Of a stretch of DNA of 64,000 bases, positions 27,889 through 39,887 are shown one piece after another. Position 1 is the stretch's first letter. Each line of letters opens with the position of its first letter. A program made the translations under genes and the position numbers. Location: positions 729,478 to 793,477 of the forward strand of contig NZ_QENQ01000001.1 in NCBI RefSeq assembly GCF_003096275.1, in the 5' to 3' direction. The stretch is from Sphingomonas pokkalii. GTDB taxonomy: Bacteria; Pseudomonadota; Alphaproteobacteria; Sphingomonadales; Sphingomonadaceae. The notes under the pieces are model-generated. The model saw only the letters and a list, made by a program, of their open reading frames with translations, was not told where the DNA came from and searched no databases.

Positions 27889-30156
27889 TCAGAAGTGGAA
27901 CCGGATCTCGCCGCCGATGATGCGCGGCTCGTTGATCATGCCGGTCAGGTTGTTGAAGTCGATCGCGCTCTGCGCGCGGATCTGGTTGAGGATGTTGCGC
28001 GCGAACGCTGCCACCTCATAGCCCTCCGGCGCGCGATAGCCGATGCGCAGACCGCCCTCGAGCAGCGAACGCCCGCGGAACTCCTTGGCCTCGTAGAGGA
28101 AGTAGTTGATCTCGCTGCGATACGCCCAGTCGGTATAGGCATAGACCTCGCCACCGTTCGCCAGCGGCACGCCGTAGCGGGCGGTGGCGTTCAGCACGAA
28201 GCGCGGCGCCTGGGGCAGGCGGTTGCCGTCGATCCGGGCGAAGGTGCTGGTGCCGACGGTGAAGGTCGGATCGGTCATCGTGCACAGCGACCCGCACGCC
28301 GCCACGGCCAGCTTGGGATCGCGGATCTGGGTGAAGTTGTAGCTGCCGCTTGCGTTGAGATCGAGCCCGCGCACCGGGCGGTAGCTGAACTCCGCCTCGA
28401 CGCCGTAGCCGTTGACGTGATCGGCCGAGAGCAGCTGGTTGGCGTTGCTCGCGCCGCCCACCGCGGTCAGCTGCAGGTCGTCGGTGCGGAACCAGTAGCC
28501 GGTCAGCGCATAGTTCAGCCCCTTGGCCGGGAGCGCCCCCTTCACGCCGGCCTCGGCCGACTTGGTGAACTGCTTGCCGGCGGTGGTCGGCACCGAGCCG
28601 AAGGTCACGCGGTCCTGGATCGCCGGGCCGAGATAGCCGGTCGCGAAGCGCGCATAGACATTGACGTCGGGGGTCAGCGCATAGGTGGCGCTGGCGTCCC
28701 AGGTCACCGCCTCGCCCTTGACCTTCGTCTGCACCGGCAGCGTCAGACCAGCGGTGAGCGGGCCGAAGCCGGTGATCACGTCGTTCTTGCGGTCATGCGA
28801 ATAGCGCACGCCGGCCCGCAGGGTGAGCGCGTCGGTCGCCTTGAACTCGCCCGAGGCGAACACGCCGTAATTCTCGTTGATGTTCACATGGCCGATATTC
28901 TGGGTCTGCGCGCCGCCGCCCAGGTCATAGCCATATTCGCTGTAATCGAGATTCTGGTCGAAATAATAGAGACCCGCCTGGCCGCGGAACGCGCCGAACT
29001 GGTCGGTGGCGAAGCGTAGTTCCTGGCTGAACTCCTTGGGGCTCGTGATGCCGCCGGTGTTCGACGGGAACAGGGCCTTGTTCAAGCCCAGCGCCGGGAA
29101 GCCATAGGTGTCGCCACCGTCGACGTCGCCGGTGCTCTGCACCTTGGCGCGCTCGTAGGACGTGATCGAGTAGAGCGTGCCGATCCCGTCGAAATGATAG
29201 TCGAGCTGCAGGTTGCTGCCCCACTGCTCCAGCCACTGGCTGGTATAGCCGTCGAGCTTGACGTGCTTGGGATCGAAGCCCGCCGAGAAGTTATTCGAGC
29301 CCTGCTGGAACAGGCCGGCGCGGAACACGCGCGGCGTGCCTTCGAGGTCGCGACCATGGACGTTGAGCAGCGCGTTGAAGTCGCCGCTGGTGTAGCTGAG
29401 CTGCACGCGGCCGGCGCGATCGGTATAGCCTTCGAGCTTGCGATTGGCGACGCTGAGCTTGCTGGTGCTGTCGTTCACCACCCAGTTGTCACGGTGCTGG
29501 ACGAGGCCGGACACGCGCAGGCTGAAGCCGCCCCCGAGCGGCGCGTTGAGCGCGAGATCGGCATTGACCGTGTTGTAGGTCGCCCAGCTGACGCTGCCCT
29601 TGGCTTCATATTGATCGGTCGGGCGCTGCGATTCGAGCTTCACCACGCCGGCCGGCGTGTTGCGGCCGAACAGCGTGCCCTGCGGCCCGCGCAGCACTTC
29701 GACGCGGGCGAGATCGAACGCCGGGAACGACTTGAGCATCGGGTTTTCGAGCGCGACATTGTCGTACACCACCGACACCGGCTGCGCGGCGTTGGGATCG
29801 AAATCGGTGTTGCCGAGGCCGCGGATGTAGAAGCGCGGGAAGGTACGGCCGAACGAGCTTTCGATCTGGAGGCTGGGCGTGCGCGCCGAGAGGAAGCGGA
29901 CGTCGAGGCCCGAGGAGTTGAGCACGTCGAGCTTCTCGCCGCCGATCGCGGTGACGGCGACGGGCACGTCCTTGGCGGCTTCGGTGCGGCGCTGTGCGGT
30001 GACGACGATGTCGCCGCTATCCTGCGGCGCGGTCTCGTCGGGCTGGGCGCCCCGAACGGCGGGCGTTTCGCTATGAGCGGTCGCGGCGAGCGCCGAAGGC
30101 GTGGTGAGCGCGGCGCTGCAGAGGAGCAGGACGCGGAGAAGGGTAGCGGTGGTCAT
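27889..30156 (-). CDS. TonB-dependent outer-membrane receptor
   Basis: 755-residue outer-membrane transporter with a signal peptide (about 1-24). Plug domain: TonB-box-like DIVVTAQRR, then RFYIRGLGNTDFD and VEVLRGPQGTLFGRNTPAGV. The 22-strand barrel ends with the aromatic C-terminus RIIGGEIRFHF. No STN domain and no sigma/anti-sigma pair is adjacent, so it is a plain transporter. The substrate is unknown; sphingomonads carry many such receptors for siderophores, glycans and aromatics. It sits antisense inside the rbfA-truB interval and forms an insertion with tdk in the translation cluster. Confidence 0.9.
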   Translation of the reverse strand: MTTATLLRVLLLCSAALTTPSALAATAHSETPAVRGAQPDETAPQDSGDIVVTAQRRTEAAKDVPVAVTAIGGEKLDVLNSSGLDVRFLSARTPSLQIESSFGRTFPRFYIRGLGNTDFDPNAAQPVSVVYDNVALENPMLKSFPAFDLARVEVLRGPQGTLFGRNTPAGVVKLESQRPTDQYEAKGSVSWATYNTVNADLALNAPLGGGFSLRVSGLVQHRDNWVVNDSTSKLSVANRKLEGYTDRAGRVQLSYTSGDFNALLNVHGRDLEGTPRVFRAGLFQQGSNNFSAGFDPKHVKLDGYTSQWLEQWGSNLQLDYHFDGIGTLYSITSYERAKVQSTGDVDGGDTYGFPALGLNKALFPSNTGGITSPKEFSQELRFATDQFGAFRGQAGLYYFDQNLDYSEYGYDLGGGAQTQNIGHVNINENYGVFASGEFKATDALTLRAGVRYSHDRKNDVITGFGPLTAGLTLPVQTKVKGEAVTWDASATYALTPDVNVYARFATGYLGPAIQDRVTFGSVPTTAGKQFTKSAEAGVKGALPAKGLNYALTGYWFRTDDLQLTAVGGASNANQLLSADHVNGYGVEAEFSYRPVRGLDLNASGSYNFTQIRDPKLAVAACGSLCTMTDPTFTVGTSTFARIDGNRLPQAPRFVLNATARYGVPLANGGEVYAYTDWAYRSEINYFLYEAKEFRGRSLLEGGLRIGYRAPEGYEVAAFARNILNQIRAQSAIDFNNLTGMINEPRIIGGEIRFHF

Positions 30157-30365
30157 GGCGGAATCGAGTCCCCGTGCTGTGATGGCTCGTCCTCTCCAGC
30201 GCAGTGTCGCGATCGTTTCTTGTCGATGTCGCTGATTTTTCGCGCGCCTGTAGCGGAACCGTCATCTGCAGCAAGCGTTTCGGGCTACGCCCGAACGGTT
30301 TGCCTTTGGGTGTTGCAATAATGTCGTGATTTGCGCCCGCGCCGAAGCGAACCTATGGCGCCGCC

Positions 30366-31259
30366 ATGCATGGCTGGATCCTTCTCGACAAACCCCTGGG
30401 GCTCGGCTCGACACAAGGCGTGAGCGCGGTGAAGCGCGCGCTGCGCGAGGGCGGCTATGCCAAGGTAAAGGTGGGCCATGGCGGCACGCTCGATCCGCTG
30501 GCGACCGGCGTGCTGCCGATCGCGCTGGGCGAGGCGACCAAGCTGGCGGGCCGGATGCTCGACAGCGACAAGGTGTATGATTTCACCATCCGCTTCGGGG
30601 TGGAGACGGACACGCTCGATGCCGAGGGGAAGGTGATTGCGACGTCTGAGGCGTTCGTCGATGGCGCGGACGTCGAGGATGTTCTCGGGCAATTTCTAGG
30701 CGAGATCGACCAACTGCCGCCCGCCTATTCCGCACTGAAGGTCAATGGCGAGCGGGCCTATGACCTTGCGCGATCGGGTCAGGAAGTTACATTGGCGACT
30801 CGTCGGATCACCATCCACGATCTGCAGTATCTATCTTGGCAGAACGAGGATGGTGCGCAGTTCGCCACCCTGCGCGCCCATGTCTCCAAGGGCACATACA
30901 TCCGCAGCCTCGCCCGCGACATCGCCCAGGCGCTTGGAACCGTCGGCCACGTCACCTATCTCCGAAGGATCAAGGCCGGTCCCTTCACCTTGACCCAAGC
31001 GATTTCGCTGGACTCTTTGGCGGATGCCGCTAAGGAGCGGCGCCTTGAAGACATTTGCCTGCCGCTGAGGGCGGGGCTGGACGACATCCCGGCTCTACCC
31101 CTCACCCCCGATCAGGCAGGGCTGCTCCGTCAGGGGCGGGTCTTGGTCGGGATTGCCAAAGACGATGGCCTCTATTTCGCGCTGCTCGGGGACACCCCCG
31201 TCGCGCTGGTAGAGGCGGAAGCCGGAAACATCCGGGTCGTCCGCGGCTTCAACCTGTAG
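30366..31259 (+). CDS. truB: tRNA pseudouridine-55 synthase
   Basis: Makes pseudouridine 55 in the T-loop of tRNAs. 297 residues. Catalytic Asp43 in [16 protein letters not shown]-terminal [26 protein letters not shown] and [19 protein letters not shown] are diagnostic, and a PUA-like C-terminal part follows. Conserved neighbour of rpsO (23 nt downstream). The 209 nt upstream, divergent from the TonB receptor, contain no recognised operator. Confidence 0.95.
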   Translation: MHGWILLDKPLGLGSTQGVSAVKRALREGGYAKVKVGHGGTLDPLATGVLPIALGEATKLAGRMLDSDKVYDFTIRFGVETDTLDAEGKVIATSEAFVDGADVEDVLGQFLGEIDQLPPAYSALKVNGERAYDLARSGQEVTLATRRITIHDLQYLSWQNEDGAQFATLRAHVSKGTYIRSLARDIAQALGTVGHVTYLRRIKAGPFTLTQAISLDSLADAAKERRLEDICLPLRAGLDDIPALPLTPDQAGLLRQGRVLVGIAKDDGLYFALLGDTPVALVEAEAGNIRVVRGFNL

Positions 31260-31282
31260 CCATAGATGTCGAAGGAAACGCC

Positions 31283-31552
31283 ATGTCGATCACGCAGGAG
31301 CGCAAGGAAGCGCTCGTCAAGGAACACGCCCGCAACGAGGGCGACACCGGCAGCCCCGAAGTGCAGGTCGCGATCCTCTCGGAGCGCATCGCCAACCTCA
31401 CCGAGCACTTCAAGACCCACGCGAAGGACAACCACTCGCGCCGCGGTCTGCTGATGCTGGTCAACAAGCGCCGCAGCCTGCTGGACTATCTGAAGAAGAA
31501 GGACCAGGCGCGCTACGCAGATCTCATCGCGAAGCTCGGTCTTCGCAAGTAA
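31283..31552 (+). CDS. rpsO: 30S ribosomal protein S15
   Basis: 89 residues, exact family length, from ATG 31283 with AAGGA upstream; an in-frame extension into truB is rejected. [36 protein letters not shown] and LDYLKKKD are classic S15. Binds 16S rRNA early in 30S assembly. Followed by an intrinsic terminator and then pnp, the usual rpsO-pnp order. Confidence 0.98.
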   Translation: MSITQERKEALVKEHARNEGDTGSPEVQVAILSERIANLTEHFKTHAKDNHSRRGLLMLVNKRRSLLDYLKKKDQARYADLIAKLGLRK

Positions 31553-31556
31553 ACGG

Positions 31557-31583
31557 AAAGGCGACCTTCGGGTCGCCTTTTTG
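31557..31583 (+). terminator. Intrinsic terminator after rpsO
   Basis: 10-bp stem (AAAGGCGACC/GGTCGCCTTT) with a stable TTCG tetraloop and a T run. Some read-through to pnp is expected by analogy with other bacteria. The 31584-31732 leader of pnp contains no other recognised element. Confidence 0.9.
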
Positions 31584-31732
31584 TCATTCCGGTGCGATAA
31601 CGCATCGGCGGTCCCGGGCGAAAGGCGCCGGGGACGAACGGGGGATCCGGCAATACGGTCGGTCCCACGAGCCACATACGGCTCACGCATAGGCCCCCCG
31701 CGTGATTGGCACCGGGGAGTGAAGGAAACGAC

Positions 31733-34069
<2,337 letters not shown>

Positions 34070-34095
34070 TTGGCAAGGCTCGCAAGGGCATGAAG

Positions 34096-34126
34096 AAGGG
34101 GTTCGGCATTGCCGGACCCCTTTTTT
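34096..34126 (+). terminator. Intrinsic terminator after pnp
   Basis: 12-bp stem (34096-34107 with 34111-34122, one G-T pair), 3-nt loop, then a T6 run: a textbook rho-independent terminator. Confidence 0.92.
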
Positions 34127-34234
34127 GTGTTCCCCATCGGGGATGTTTAACTTTTAGGAAATTGCAGCTACTGTATCGATCCGAGGGGTAGGATTGGAGA
34201 GGTGTCGCGGATTGCCGCGAACAGGAGAATGGCG

Positions 34235-34672
34235 ATGATGGCCAATACGACGATTGCCGACCTGCGACGCGATCATGAAACGATCGATATTCTCGCACGG
34301 CGGCTTTCGGGGTTGATCGAAACCACGGCGGAACCGGAAAAACTCTCGCTCGCGCTCGATCATCTGCTTCACGCTGTCGCCGATCATCTCGACCGCGAAG
34401 ATGCCACGATCTACACGCTCGCCCTTTCCGCCCAGCCCGGCATTTCGCGTGGCAAGGTGGATCAGGTTCGAGACGAGTTCGAACGGCTGAAGTGCAACTG
34501 GAAGGAGTATCTGGTGCACTGGACCACCGAGCAGATCGCTGCCGACCGCGATGGTTTCGTCCAGGCGACTCGCGCGATGATGCCGCGCCTGCGCGGGCGT
34601 GTGCAGCTGGAAGACAGCCTGCTCGTCGCCGTTGCGCTCCAGACCGAGCCGAGCACGCCCAGCTACCACTAA
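34235..34672 (+). CDS. Hemerythrin-like HHE-domain protein
   Basis: About 145 residues; a four-helix hemerythrin-type domain expected to bind a di-iron centre or other metal. DLRRDHETIDILARRLSGL and LDHLLHAVADHLDREDATIY give the HHE-type His/Glu ligands. AGGAG lies 7 nt before ATG 34235; adjacent ATGs at 34229 and 34238 are possible. Monocistronic between two terminator or repeat regions. Role (oxygen or NO sensing, iron storage, redox repair) cannot be fixed from sequence. Confidence 0.75.
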   Translation: MMANTTIADLRRDHETIDILARRLSGLIETTAEPEKLSLALDHLLHAVADHLDREDATIYTLALSAQPGISRGKVDQVRDEFERLKCNWKEYLVHWTTEQIAADRDGFVQATRAMMPRLRGRVQLEDSLLVAVALQTEPSTPSYH

Positions 34673-34976
34673 AGCGAGATGGCAGGATGTTGACCCGCCG
34701 TGACGGCGCAGGGCAACCGCGAAGCGGCAACGTCCCGCCAGGGCAATATCACATCGCGCGATAGAGCGTTTTCACCGTGGGCGAAGACGCTCCAATACCA
34801 GGCTGCACGCAGAAGACCCCATCCGCGTCCCCCACAGCGTCGCCCCGGCGTAAGCCGGGATGACGGGGAGAGGCTGGATGCGTCGGTATCCATGCAGCCT
34901 GGTATCAGGCGTTGATTGCCGCATTTTCCGAGCCTTTGACCGTAACGGTCAACGTGAACATGCGCTAACGGCGCGG
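34673..34976. other. Repeat-bearing intergenic stretch between hemerythrin-like gene and smc
   Basis: No coding evidence. It holds a GAGCGT/ACGCTC hairpin (34764-34793) and a 13-bp perfect inverted repeat (ATACCAGGCTGCA at 34796-34808, TGCAGCCTGGTAT at 34893-34905) enclosing a REP-like hairpin (34840-34866). The two genes are convergent, so these hairpins may also terminate transcription. Confidence 0.6.
34796..34905. repeat. REP-like unit nested in a 13-bp inverted repeat
   Basis: The outer 13-bp arms are perfect; the inner hairpin CCCCGGC gtaa GCCGGG is flanked by GTCG/TGAC, the same CGTC..GATGACG signature as the repeats in imuB and at 43720. Probably a variant of that dispersed family carried with its own terminal arms. 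Confidence 0.65.
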
Positions 34977-37900
34977 CTATTCCGCAGCCAACAGGCTGGT
35001 TGCGCCGCCGAGATCGACGGACACCAGCCGGCTGACGCCGCGTTCGACCATCGTGACGCCGAATAGCCGGTGCATTCGTGCCATCGTCGCCGCATTGTGG
35101 GTGACGATCAGATACCGAGTCGCGGTCTCCCGCGTCATACGCTCCAGCAGATCGCAGAAGCGGTCGACATTGGCATCGTCGAGGGGGGCATCGACTTCGT
35201 CGAGCACGCAGATCGGCGAGGGCTTGGTAAGGAACAGCGCGAAGATCAGCGCGACCGCGGTCAGCGCCTGCTCGCCGCCGGACAGGAGGGTGAGCGATTG
35301 CAGCTTCTTGCCCGGCGGCTGCGCCATGATCTCCAGGCCGGCTTCGAGCGGATCGTCCGAATCGATCAGCGCGAGATGCGCCTGGCCGCCGTTGAACAAG
35401 GTGGTGAACAGCGTGCGGAAATGCCCGTCCACCGCTTCGAACGCGGCGAGCAGGCGCTGGCGCCCCTCGCGGTTGAGCGTGCCGATCGATCCGCGCAGAC
35501 GATGCACCGCCTGCATCAGTTCGTCGCGCTCGCGCGCATTGGTGCCGAACGCGGCCTCCAGTTCGGCCAGCTCGGTTTCGGCGACGAGGTTCACGGGCCC
35601 CAGACGCTCGCGCTCGACCGCGAGCTTGTCGTGCGTGGCCGCCTCTTCCTGCGGGTTGCGTACGCTTTCCGCCTCGAAGCCCAGGCGCGGCGGGAGCAGC
35701 GGCGGCGGACATTCGAAGCGCTCGCCGGACACGCGACCCATCTCCACCCGGCGCAGATCCTGGCTTTCGGCGCGGGCGGCGGCGCCGGCGCGGCGTTCGC
35801 GGGCTTCGGACAGCGCTTCGCTTGCCTTGCGCAGCGCCCCCTCGGCGGCGCGCAGCGCGGCTTCGGCTTCGGCTTCGGCAGCCTGGGCGGCGGCCAAGTC
35901 GCGCTTCGTCGCTTCGCTGGCGGCTTCGGCTTCGCCGAGCTGCGCGGCGATTTGGGTGGGGCGGGCTGCGATCGCCTCGCGTTCCTGCGCCAGGGTGGCC
36001 GCCCGCGCATTCATCTCCGCCGATCGGCGCGTGGCATCGGCGGCGCGGGCGCTCCAGCTCTTCGCTTCGGCATCGGCGGCGACGCGTCGCTCGCGCGCCT
36101 GGGCGAGGTCGCGGTCGAGCGTCACCCGCTCGGCACGGGCGCCGGCGACGGCGGCGCGCGCCGAATCGGCCTCGCGGGAGAGCGTTGCCACCTTCGCGCG
36201 CGTTGCCGCGCCATCGGGCAGCGCGGCTTTCGCGGCGTCGGCGCGGGCGAATTCGCCCTGTGCGTCCGCCAGTTCGGCGACGATCCGGCTGCGCCGTGCA
36301 TCGAGATCGGCGCGCTGCGCTTCGAGCCGTTCGAGCTGGCCGGCGGCGCGATCCTCTGCGCGCGTCGCTTCGCGGGCAGCCAGCTCGGCCTGATCGAGGC
36401 GCCTGCGATTCTCGGCCGCACTGCGTCGTGCCTCTGCGATCGTCGCTTCGATCCGGCTGAGCGCCGCCGCCGCCGCATCCAGCGCCGCCTGCGCTGCCGG
36501 CCGTGCGCGTTCCAAGGCGGCGAGCCGATTGACTCGCTCCAGCCGCTGCGCCGCCGCGGCGCCGCCCGAGCGGGCGCGATAGCCGTCCCAGCGGCGAAGC
36601 ACGCCTTGCAACGTCACCAGGCGCTGGCCGACAGCGAGCGCCTGGCCGGCATCGGTTTCGCATACCACGACCTGCGCCAATCGCCGGGCGAGTTCGTTGG
36701 GCGCGGTGACGTGGGCCGTCAGCGGCGCGGTGCCCGCGGGCGGACCCGGATCGGTTGGCAGCGGCTCGGCGCCCCCCCAATGGCGCTCGGCGCTGGCCTC
36801 CAGCCCGGCCTCCAGATCGTCGCCCAGCGCCGCCGCGAGCGCGCGCTCATAGCCGTCAGCCACGGTGACCCGGTCGAGCAGCCGATCCTTGCCGGTGGGT
36901 TTGGTCGCCTTGGCGAGCGCGGCCGCTTCGCTGTCGATCTGGGCGAGTTCGGCATGGGCGGTAGCGCGGGCGGCCTGGGCGCCATTGCGTGCCTCGATCG
37001 CCGCGCGCTCCTCGGCATCGGCGCGGGTGAGCGCGTCGCGCGCGGCTTCAGCCTGGTGTTGCGCCTCGACACGGGCGCTGGCCGCACGTTGCCGCTCGGC
37101 GTGAAGCGGCTCGGCATCGGCGAGCATGTGCGCTTCGGCCTCGATCCGCGCCTGATCGCGCTGGCTGCGTTCCATGCGGGCGCGGGCGGCGGCGAGTGCG
37201 GCGTCGGCAACGCGCACTTCGGCTGCCTCGCTCGCCTGCTGCGCCAGCGCCTGCGATAGCGCGACTTCGGCGTCGCGGGCGGCGCGTTCGGCCTCGACGC
37301 AGCTCGACTCGAGCAACGGCACCCGCGCGACCGCTTCGGCGATTCGCGCTTCCAGTGCGGCCTGTTCGTCCGCCAGCCGCTCGATCGCGTCGGCCGCGTC
37401 ACGGGCGAGCGCGGCTTCGCGAGAACGATCGGCGTCCAGCCGCCGCCCGGCTTCGGCCAGTTCGGCGATCCGGCGCTCGACGCCATGGCGGGCGCTGCGG
37501 AGCGCTTGCAGCCGGTGCTGGGCCTCGCCTGCGGCATCCCGCAGCCGCAGCGCTTCCGTGCGGAGGGCCGCGACCGCTTCCACGGCGGCGAGCTGGGCGG
37601 CCTCCGCCGCCGCCTGCGCTTCGCTGCGCGCCGCGACCAGCGCCTCGGCATCGGAGGCTTCCTGGCGGGCGGCCTCCGCCGCGGTTGCCGCATCGCGCCA
37701 GCGCGCGAAGATCATCCGCGCCTCCGCCACGCGAATGCGATCGGAAAGCTCGCGATAGCGTTCCGCCTGCCGCGCCTGGCGCTTGAGCGCGGCGGCGCGC
37801 TGTTCCTGCTCGCCGATCAGCTCGTCGAGCCGGGTGAGGTTGGTCTCGGTCGCGCGCAGCTTCTGCTCGGCGTCGCGGCGGCGGACGTGCAGCCCGGCGA

Positions 37901-38384
37901 TTCCCGCGGCTTCCTCCAGCATCGCGCGCCGGTCACCGGGCTTGGCGGCAATGATCGCGCCGATCCGCCCCTGGCTGACAAGGGCAGGCGAATGTGCGCC
38001 GGTAGCGGCATCGGCGAAAGCGAGCGAGACGTCCTTCGCGCGCACGTCGCGGCCGTTGATGCGATAGGCGGATCCGGCGCCGCGCTCGATACGGCGGATG
38101 ATCTCCAGTTCGTCCTGCTGCTCCGGCAGCTCGGCCACGATCGCGACTTCGGCGAAATCGCGGGCGGGCCGGGTGGCGGTGCCGGCGAAGATCACGTCTT
38201 CCATGCCGCTGCCGCGCATCGATTTGGCGCTGGTTTCGCCCATCACCCAGCGCAGCGCTTCGAGCAGGTTGGATTTGCCGCAGCCATTGGGGCCGACGAT
38301 GCCCGTCAGCCCCGGTTCTATCCGCAGATCGGCCGGATCGACGAAGCTCTTGAAGCCCGTCAGCCGCAGCCGCTTGATCTGCAT
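34977..38384 (-). CDS. smc: Chromosome segregation protein SMC
   Basis: ATPase of the SMC-ScpAB condensin. 1135 residues: Walker A GPNGCGKS (31-38), Q-loop SQGRIGAII, two long coiled coils rich in Ala/Arg/Glu, a hinge near residues 500-610 (DRVTVADGYERALAAALGDD), and a C-terminal head with signature LLSGGEQALTAVALIFAL and Walker B CVLDEVDAPLDDANV. Last gene of a minus-strand run (DUF721, DsbA, DsbA, smc); it starts 18 nt after the DsbA-like lipoprotein. Confidence 0.95.
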   Translation of the reverse strand: MQIKRLRLTGFKSFVDPADLRIEPGLTGIVGPNGCGKSNLLEALRWVMGETSAKSMRGSGMEDVIFAGTATRPARDFAEVAIVAELPEQQDELEIIRRIERGAGSAYRINGRDVRAKDVSLAFADAATGAHSPALVSQGRIGAIIAAKPGDRRAMLEEAAGIAGLHVRRRDAEQKLRATETNLTRLDELIGEQEQRAAALKRQARQAERYRELSDRIRVAEARMIFARWRDAATAAEAARQEASDAEALVAARSEAQAAAEAAQLAAVEAVAALRTEALRLRDAAGEAQHRLQALRSARHGVERRIAELAEAGRRLDADRSREAALARDAADAIERLADEQAALEARIAEAVARVPLLESSCVEAERAARDAEVALSQALAQQASEAAEVRVADAALAAARARMERSQRDQARIEAEAHMLADAEPLHAERQRAASARVEAQHQAEAARDALTRADAEERAAIEARNGAQAARATAHAELAQIDSEAAALAKATKPTGKDRLLDRVTVADGYERALAAALGDDLEAGLEASAERHWGGAEPLPTDPGPPAGTAPLTAHVTAPNELARRLAQVVVCETDAGQALAVGQRLVTLQGVLRRWDGYRARSGGAAAAQRLERVNRLAALERARPAAQAALDAAAAALSRIEATIAEARRSAAENRRRLDQAELAAREATRAEDRAAGQLERLEAQRADLDARRSRIVAELADAQGEFARADAAKAALPDGAATRAKVATLSREADSARAAVAGARAERVTLDRDLAQARERRVAADAEAKSWSARAADATRRSAEMNARAATLAQEREAIAARPTQIAAQLGEAEAASEATKRDLAAAQAAEAEAEAALRAAEGALRKASEALSEARERRAGAAARAESQDLRRVEMGRVSGERFECPPPLLPPRLGFEAESVRNPQEEAATHDKLAVERERLGPVNLVAETELAELEAAFGTNARERDELMQAVHRLRGSIGTLNREGRQRLLAAFEAVDGHFRTLFTTLFNGGQAHLALIDSDDPLEAGLEIMAQPPGKKLQSLTLLSGGEQALTAVALIFALFLTKPSPICVLDEVDAPLDDANVDRFCDLLERMTRETATRYLIVTHNAATMARMHRLFGVTMVERGVSRLVSVDLGGATSLLAAE

Positions 38385-38402
38385 GGGCTCAGGCGCGCGC
38401 GA

Positions 38403-39164
38403 TCAGCGCGCGCCGGCCTTCTGGAGCAGCGGCTCCAGATCGGACCAGGTGTTCACATCGGCCTTGCTGCCGTTGATGAAGAAGCTGGGGGTGGAATTCA
38501 CGCCATGGACGTTGGCGCCATCGGCGTTGACCTTGGCGATCTCCTCGATCTTCTTCTGATCGGCCAGGCAGGCCTTGGCCTGGGCCTCGGGCAGGCCGTG
38601 CTGCTTCATGAAATCGACCATGCCCAGCGCCTGGGCGAAGCCGGCCGCGGCCTGGGGCGGCGGCATCTGCTGAATCTGGTCGAGCACCTGCGGGCTGGTC
38701 TGCTGCAGGCTCATGATCTTCTGTTCGAACCCTTCCTGCCCGGCATAGATCTGGTCGAGCATCGGGAAGAAGGCATCGGTGGGCACGCACTGGTTGAGCA
38801 GCGCCAGCGCGAGATCGGGCGCGCCGTGGATCAGGAAGTCGCGATATTCGTAGCTGACCTTGCCGGTCTTGATGTATTTTTCGCGCAGCGGTTCGACGCC
38901 GGTCGTCCCGAACTGGGCGCAGAACGGGCACATGCGCGAGCCATATTCGACGAGCTTGATCGGTGCGTTCGGATTGCCCTGGCGGAAGCCGTTGTCGGCG
39001 GTCTTCTCGACAACATCGGTCCATTGCTTGCCGGCAGGGGCGGGCACGCCGGCGACGGGCGCGGCCGCCTGCACTGGGGCGCTGCTGTTGCCGCCGGCGG
39101 CGTTGTTGCTGCCGTTGCAGCCGGCAAGCGCCACGAGGGGAAGAAGGGCTAGGGCGAAGCGCAT
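38403..39164 (-). CDS. DsbA-family thiol oxidoreductase, predicted lipoprotein
   Basis: 253 residues from MRFALALLPLVALAGCNGS, a lipoprotein signal with lipobox LAGC. The thioredoxin-fold DsbA_4/BdbD-like domain has active site CPFC (SRMCPFCAQF), an inserted helical domain and a cis-proline loop NSTPSFFING. Predicted to form or isomerise disulfides while tethered to a periplasmic membrane face. A longer frame into the upstream gene is rejected. Close paralogue of 39191-39886 (shared GKVSYEYRDFL and GAPDLALALLNQCV), i.e. a tandem duplication. Confidence 0.88.
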   Translation of the reverse strand: MRFALALLPLVALAGCNGSNNAAGGNSSAPVQAAAPVAGVPAPAGKQWTDVVEKTADNGFRQGNPNAPIKLVEYGSRMCPFCAQFGTTGVEPLREKYIKTGKVSYEYRDFLIHGAPDLALALLNQCVPTDAFFPMLDQIYAGQEGFEQKIMSLQQTSPQVLDQIQQMPPPQAAAGFAQALGMVDFMKQHGLPEAQAKACLADQKKIEEIAKVNADGANVHGVNSTPSFFINGSKADVNTWSDLEPLLQKAGAR

Positions 39165-39190
39165 GGAATCAGTCTCCGGTTTACAGCAGG

Positions 39191-39886
39191 TCAGGCGCCG
39201 GCGGCGCGCAGTTCGGGTTCGAGATAGGGCCAGCTGAACGCACGCGTCCGCCGGCCGTTGACGAAGAAGCTGGGGGTGCCATCTACCTTGTACCGGTTGA
39301 CGCCATCGGCTTGCGTCTTGGCGATGCGCGCGATCGCCTTGGGATCGGCGAGGCACTGGCGCGCCTTGGCCTCGGCTAGCCCATGTGTCTTCACAAAGGC
39401 GATCATCCCCAAGGCCTCGGCGAAGCGGGTCGCCATCTGGCCCGGCGGCAGTTTCTGCCAGGCCTGCACGCGCTCCGGCGTCTTGCTGAGGGCGATCAGT
39501 CGCTCCTCGAACTGGGGCTGATTGGCATAGATCGCGTCGAGCACGGGAAAGAAGCGCTGGGTGCCGACGCACTGGTTGAGCAAGGCCAGCGCGAGGTCCG
39601 GCGCGCCGTGCACGAGAAAATCGCGATACTCATAGCTGACCTTGCCGGTCGCGATATACTGATCGCGCAGCGGCTGCATGCCCTCTTCGGCGAAGCGATA
39701 GCAGGTCGGGCAGGTGCGCGAGCCATATTCGACCAGCTTTACGGCCGCGTTGGGATTGCCCTGGCGATAGCCGCCCTCGGGCGTGGCGACGACGGTGGTC
39801 AGCCAGTCGGGCTGCGGGGCGGGCGCGGCGCCGAGCGCGAAGAGCGGCACCAGGGCAAGCATCAGGGTGAAAAGTCGTTGCATCAT
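39191..39886 (-). CDS. DsbA-family thiol oxidoreductase, secreted paralogue
   Basis: 231 residues with a cleavable Sec signal (MMQRLFTLMLALVPLFALGAA) and no lipobox, unlike its downstream twin. Active site CPTC (SRTCPTCYRF), cis-Pro loop DGTPSFFVNG. Probably a soluble periplasmic disulfide oxidoreductase. It begins 1 nt after the DUF721 stop, so translation is likely coupled. The two paralogues differ in the active-site dipeptide (PF versus PT), which usually tunes redox potential. Confidence 0.87.
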   Translation of the reverse strand: MMQRLFTLMLALVPLFALGAAPAPQPDWLTTVVATPEGGYRQGNPNAAVKLVEYGSRTCPTCYRFAEEGMQPLRDQYIATGKVSYEYRDFLVHGAPDLALALLNQCVGTQRFFPVLDAIYANQPQFEERLIALSKTPERVQAWQKLPPGQMATRFAEALGMIAFVKTHGLAEAKARQCLADPKAIARIAKTQADGVNRYKVDGTPSFFVNGRRTRAFSWPYLEPELRAAGA

Positions 39887-39887
39887 C

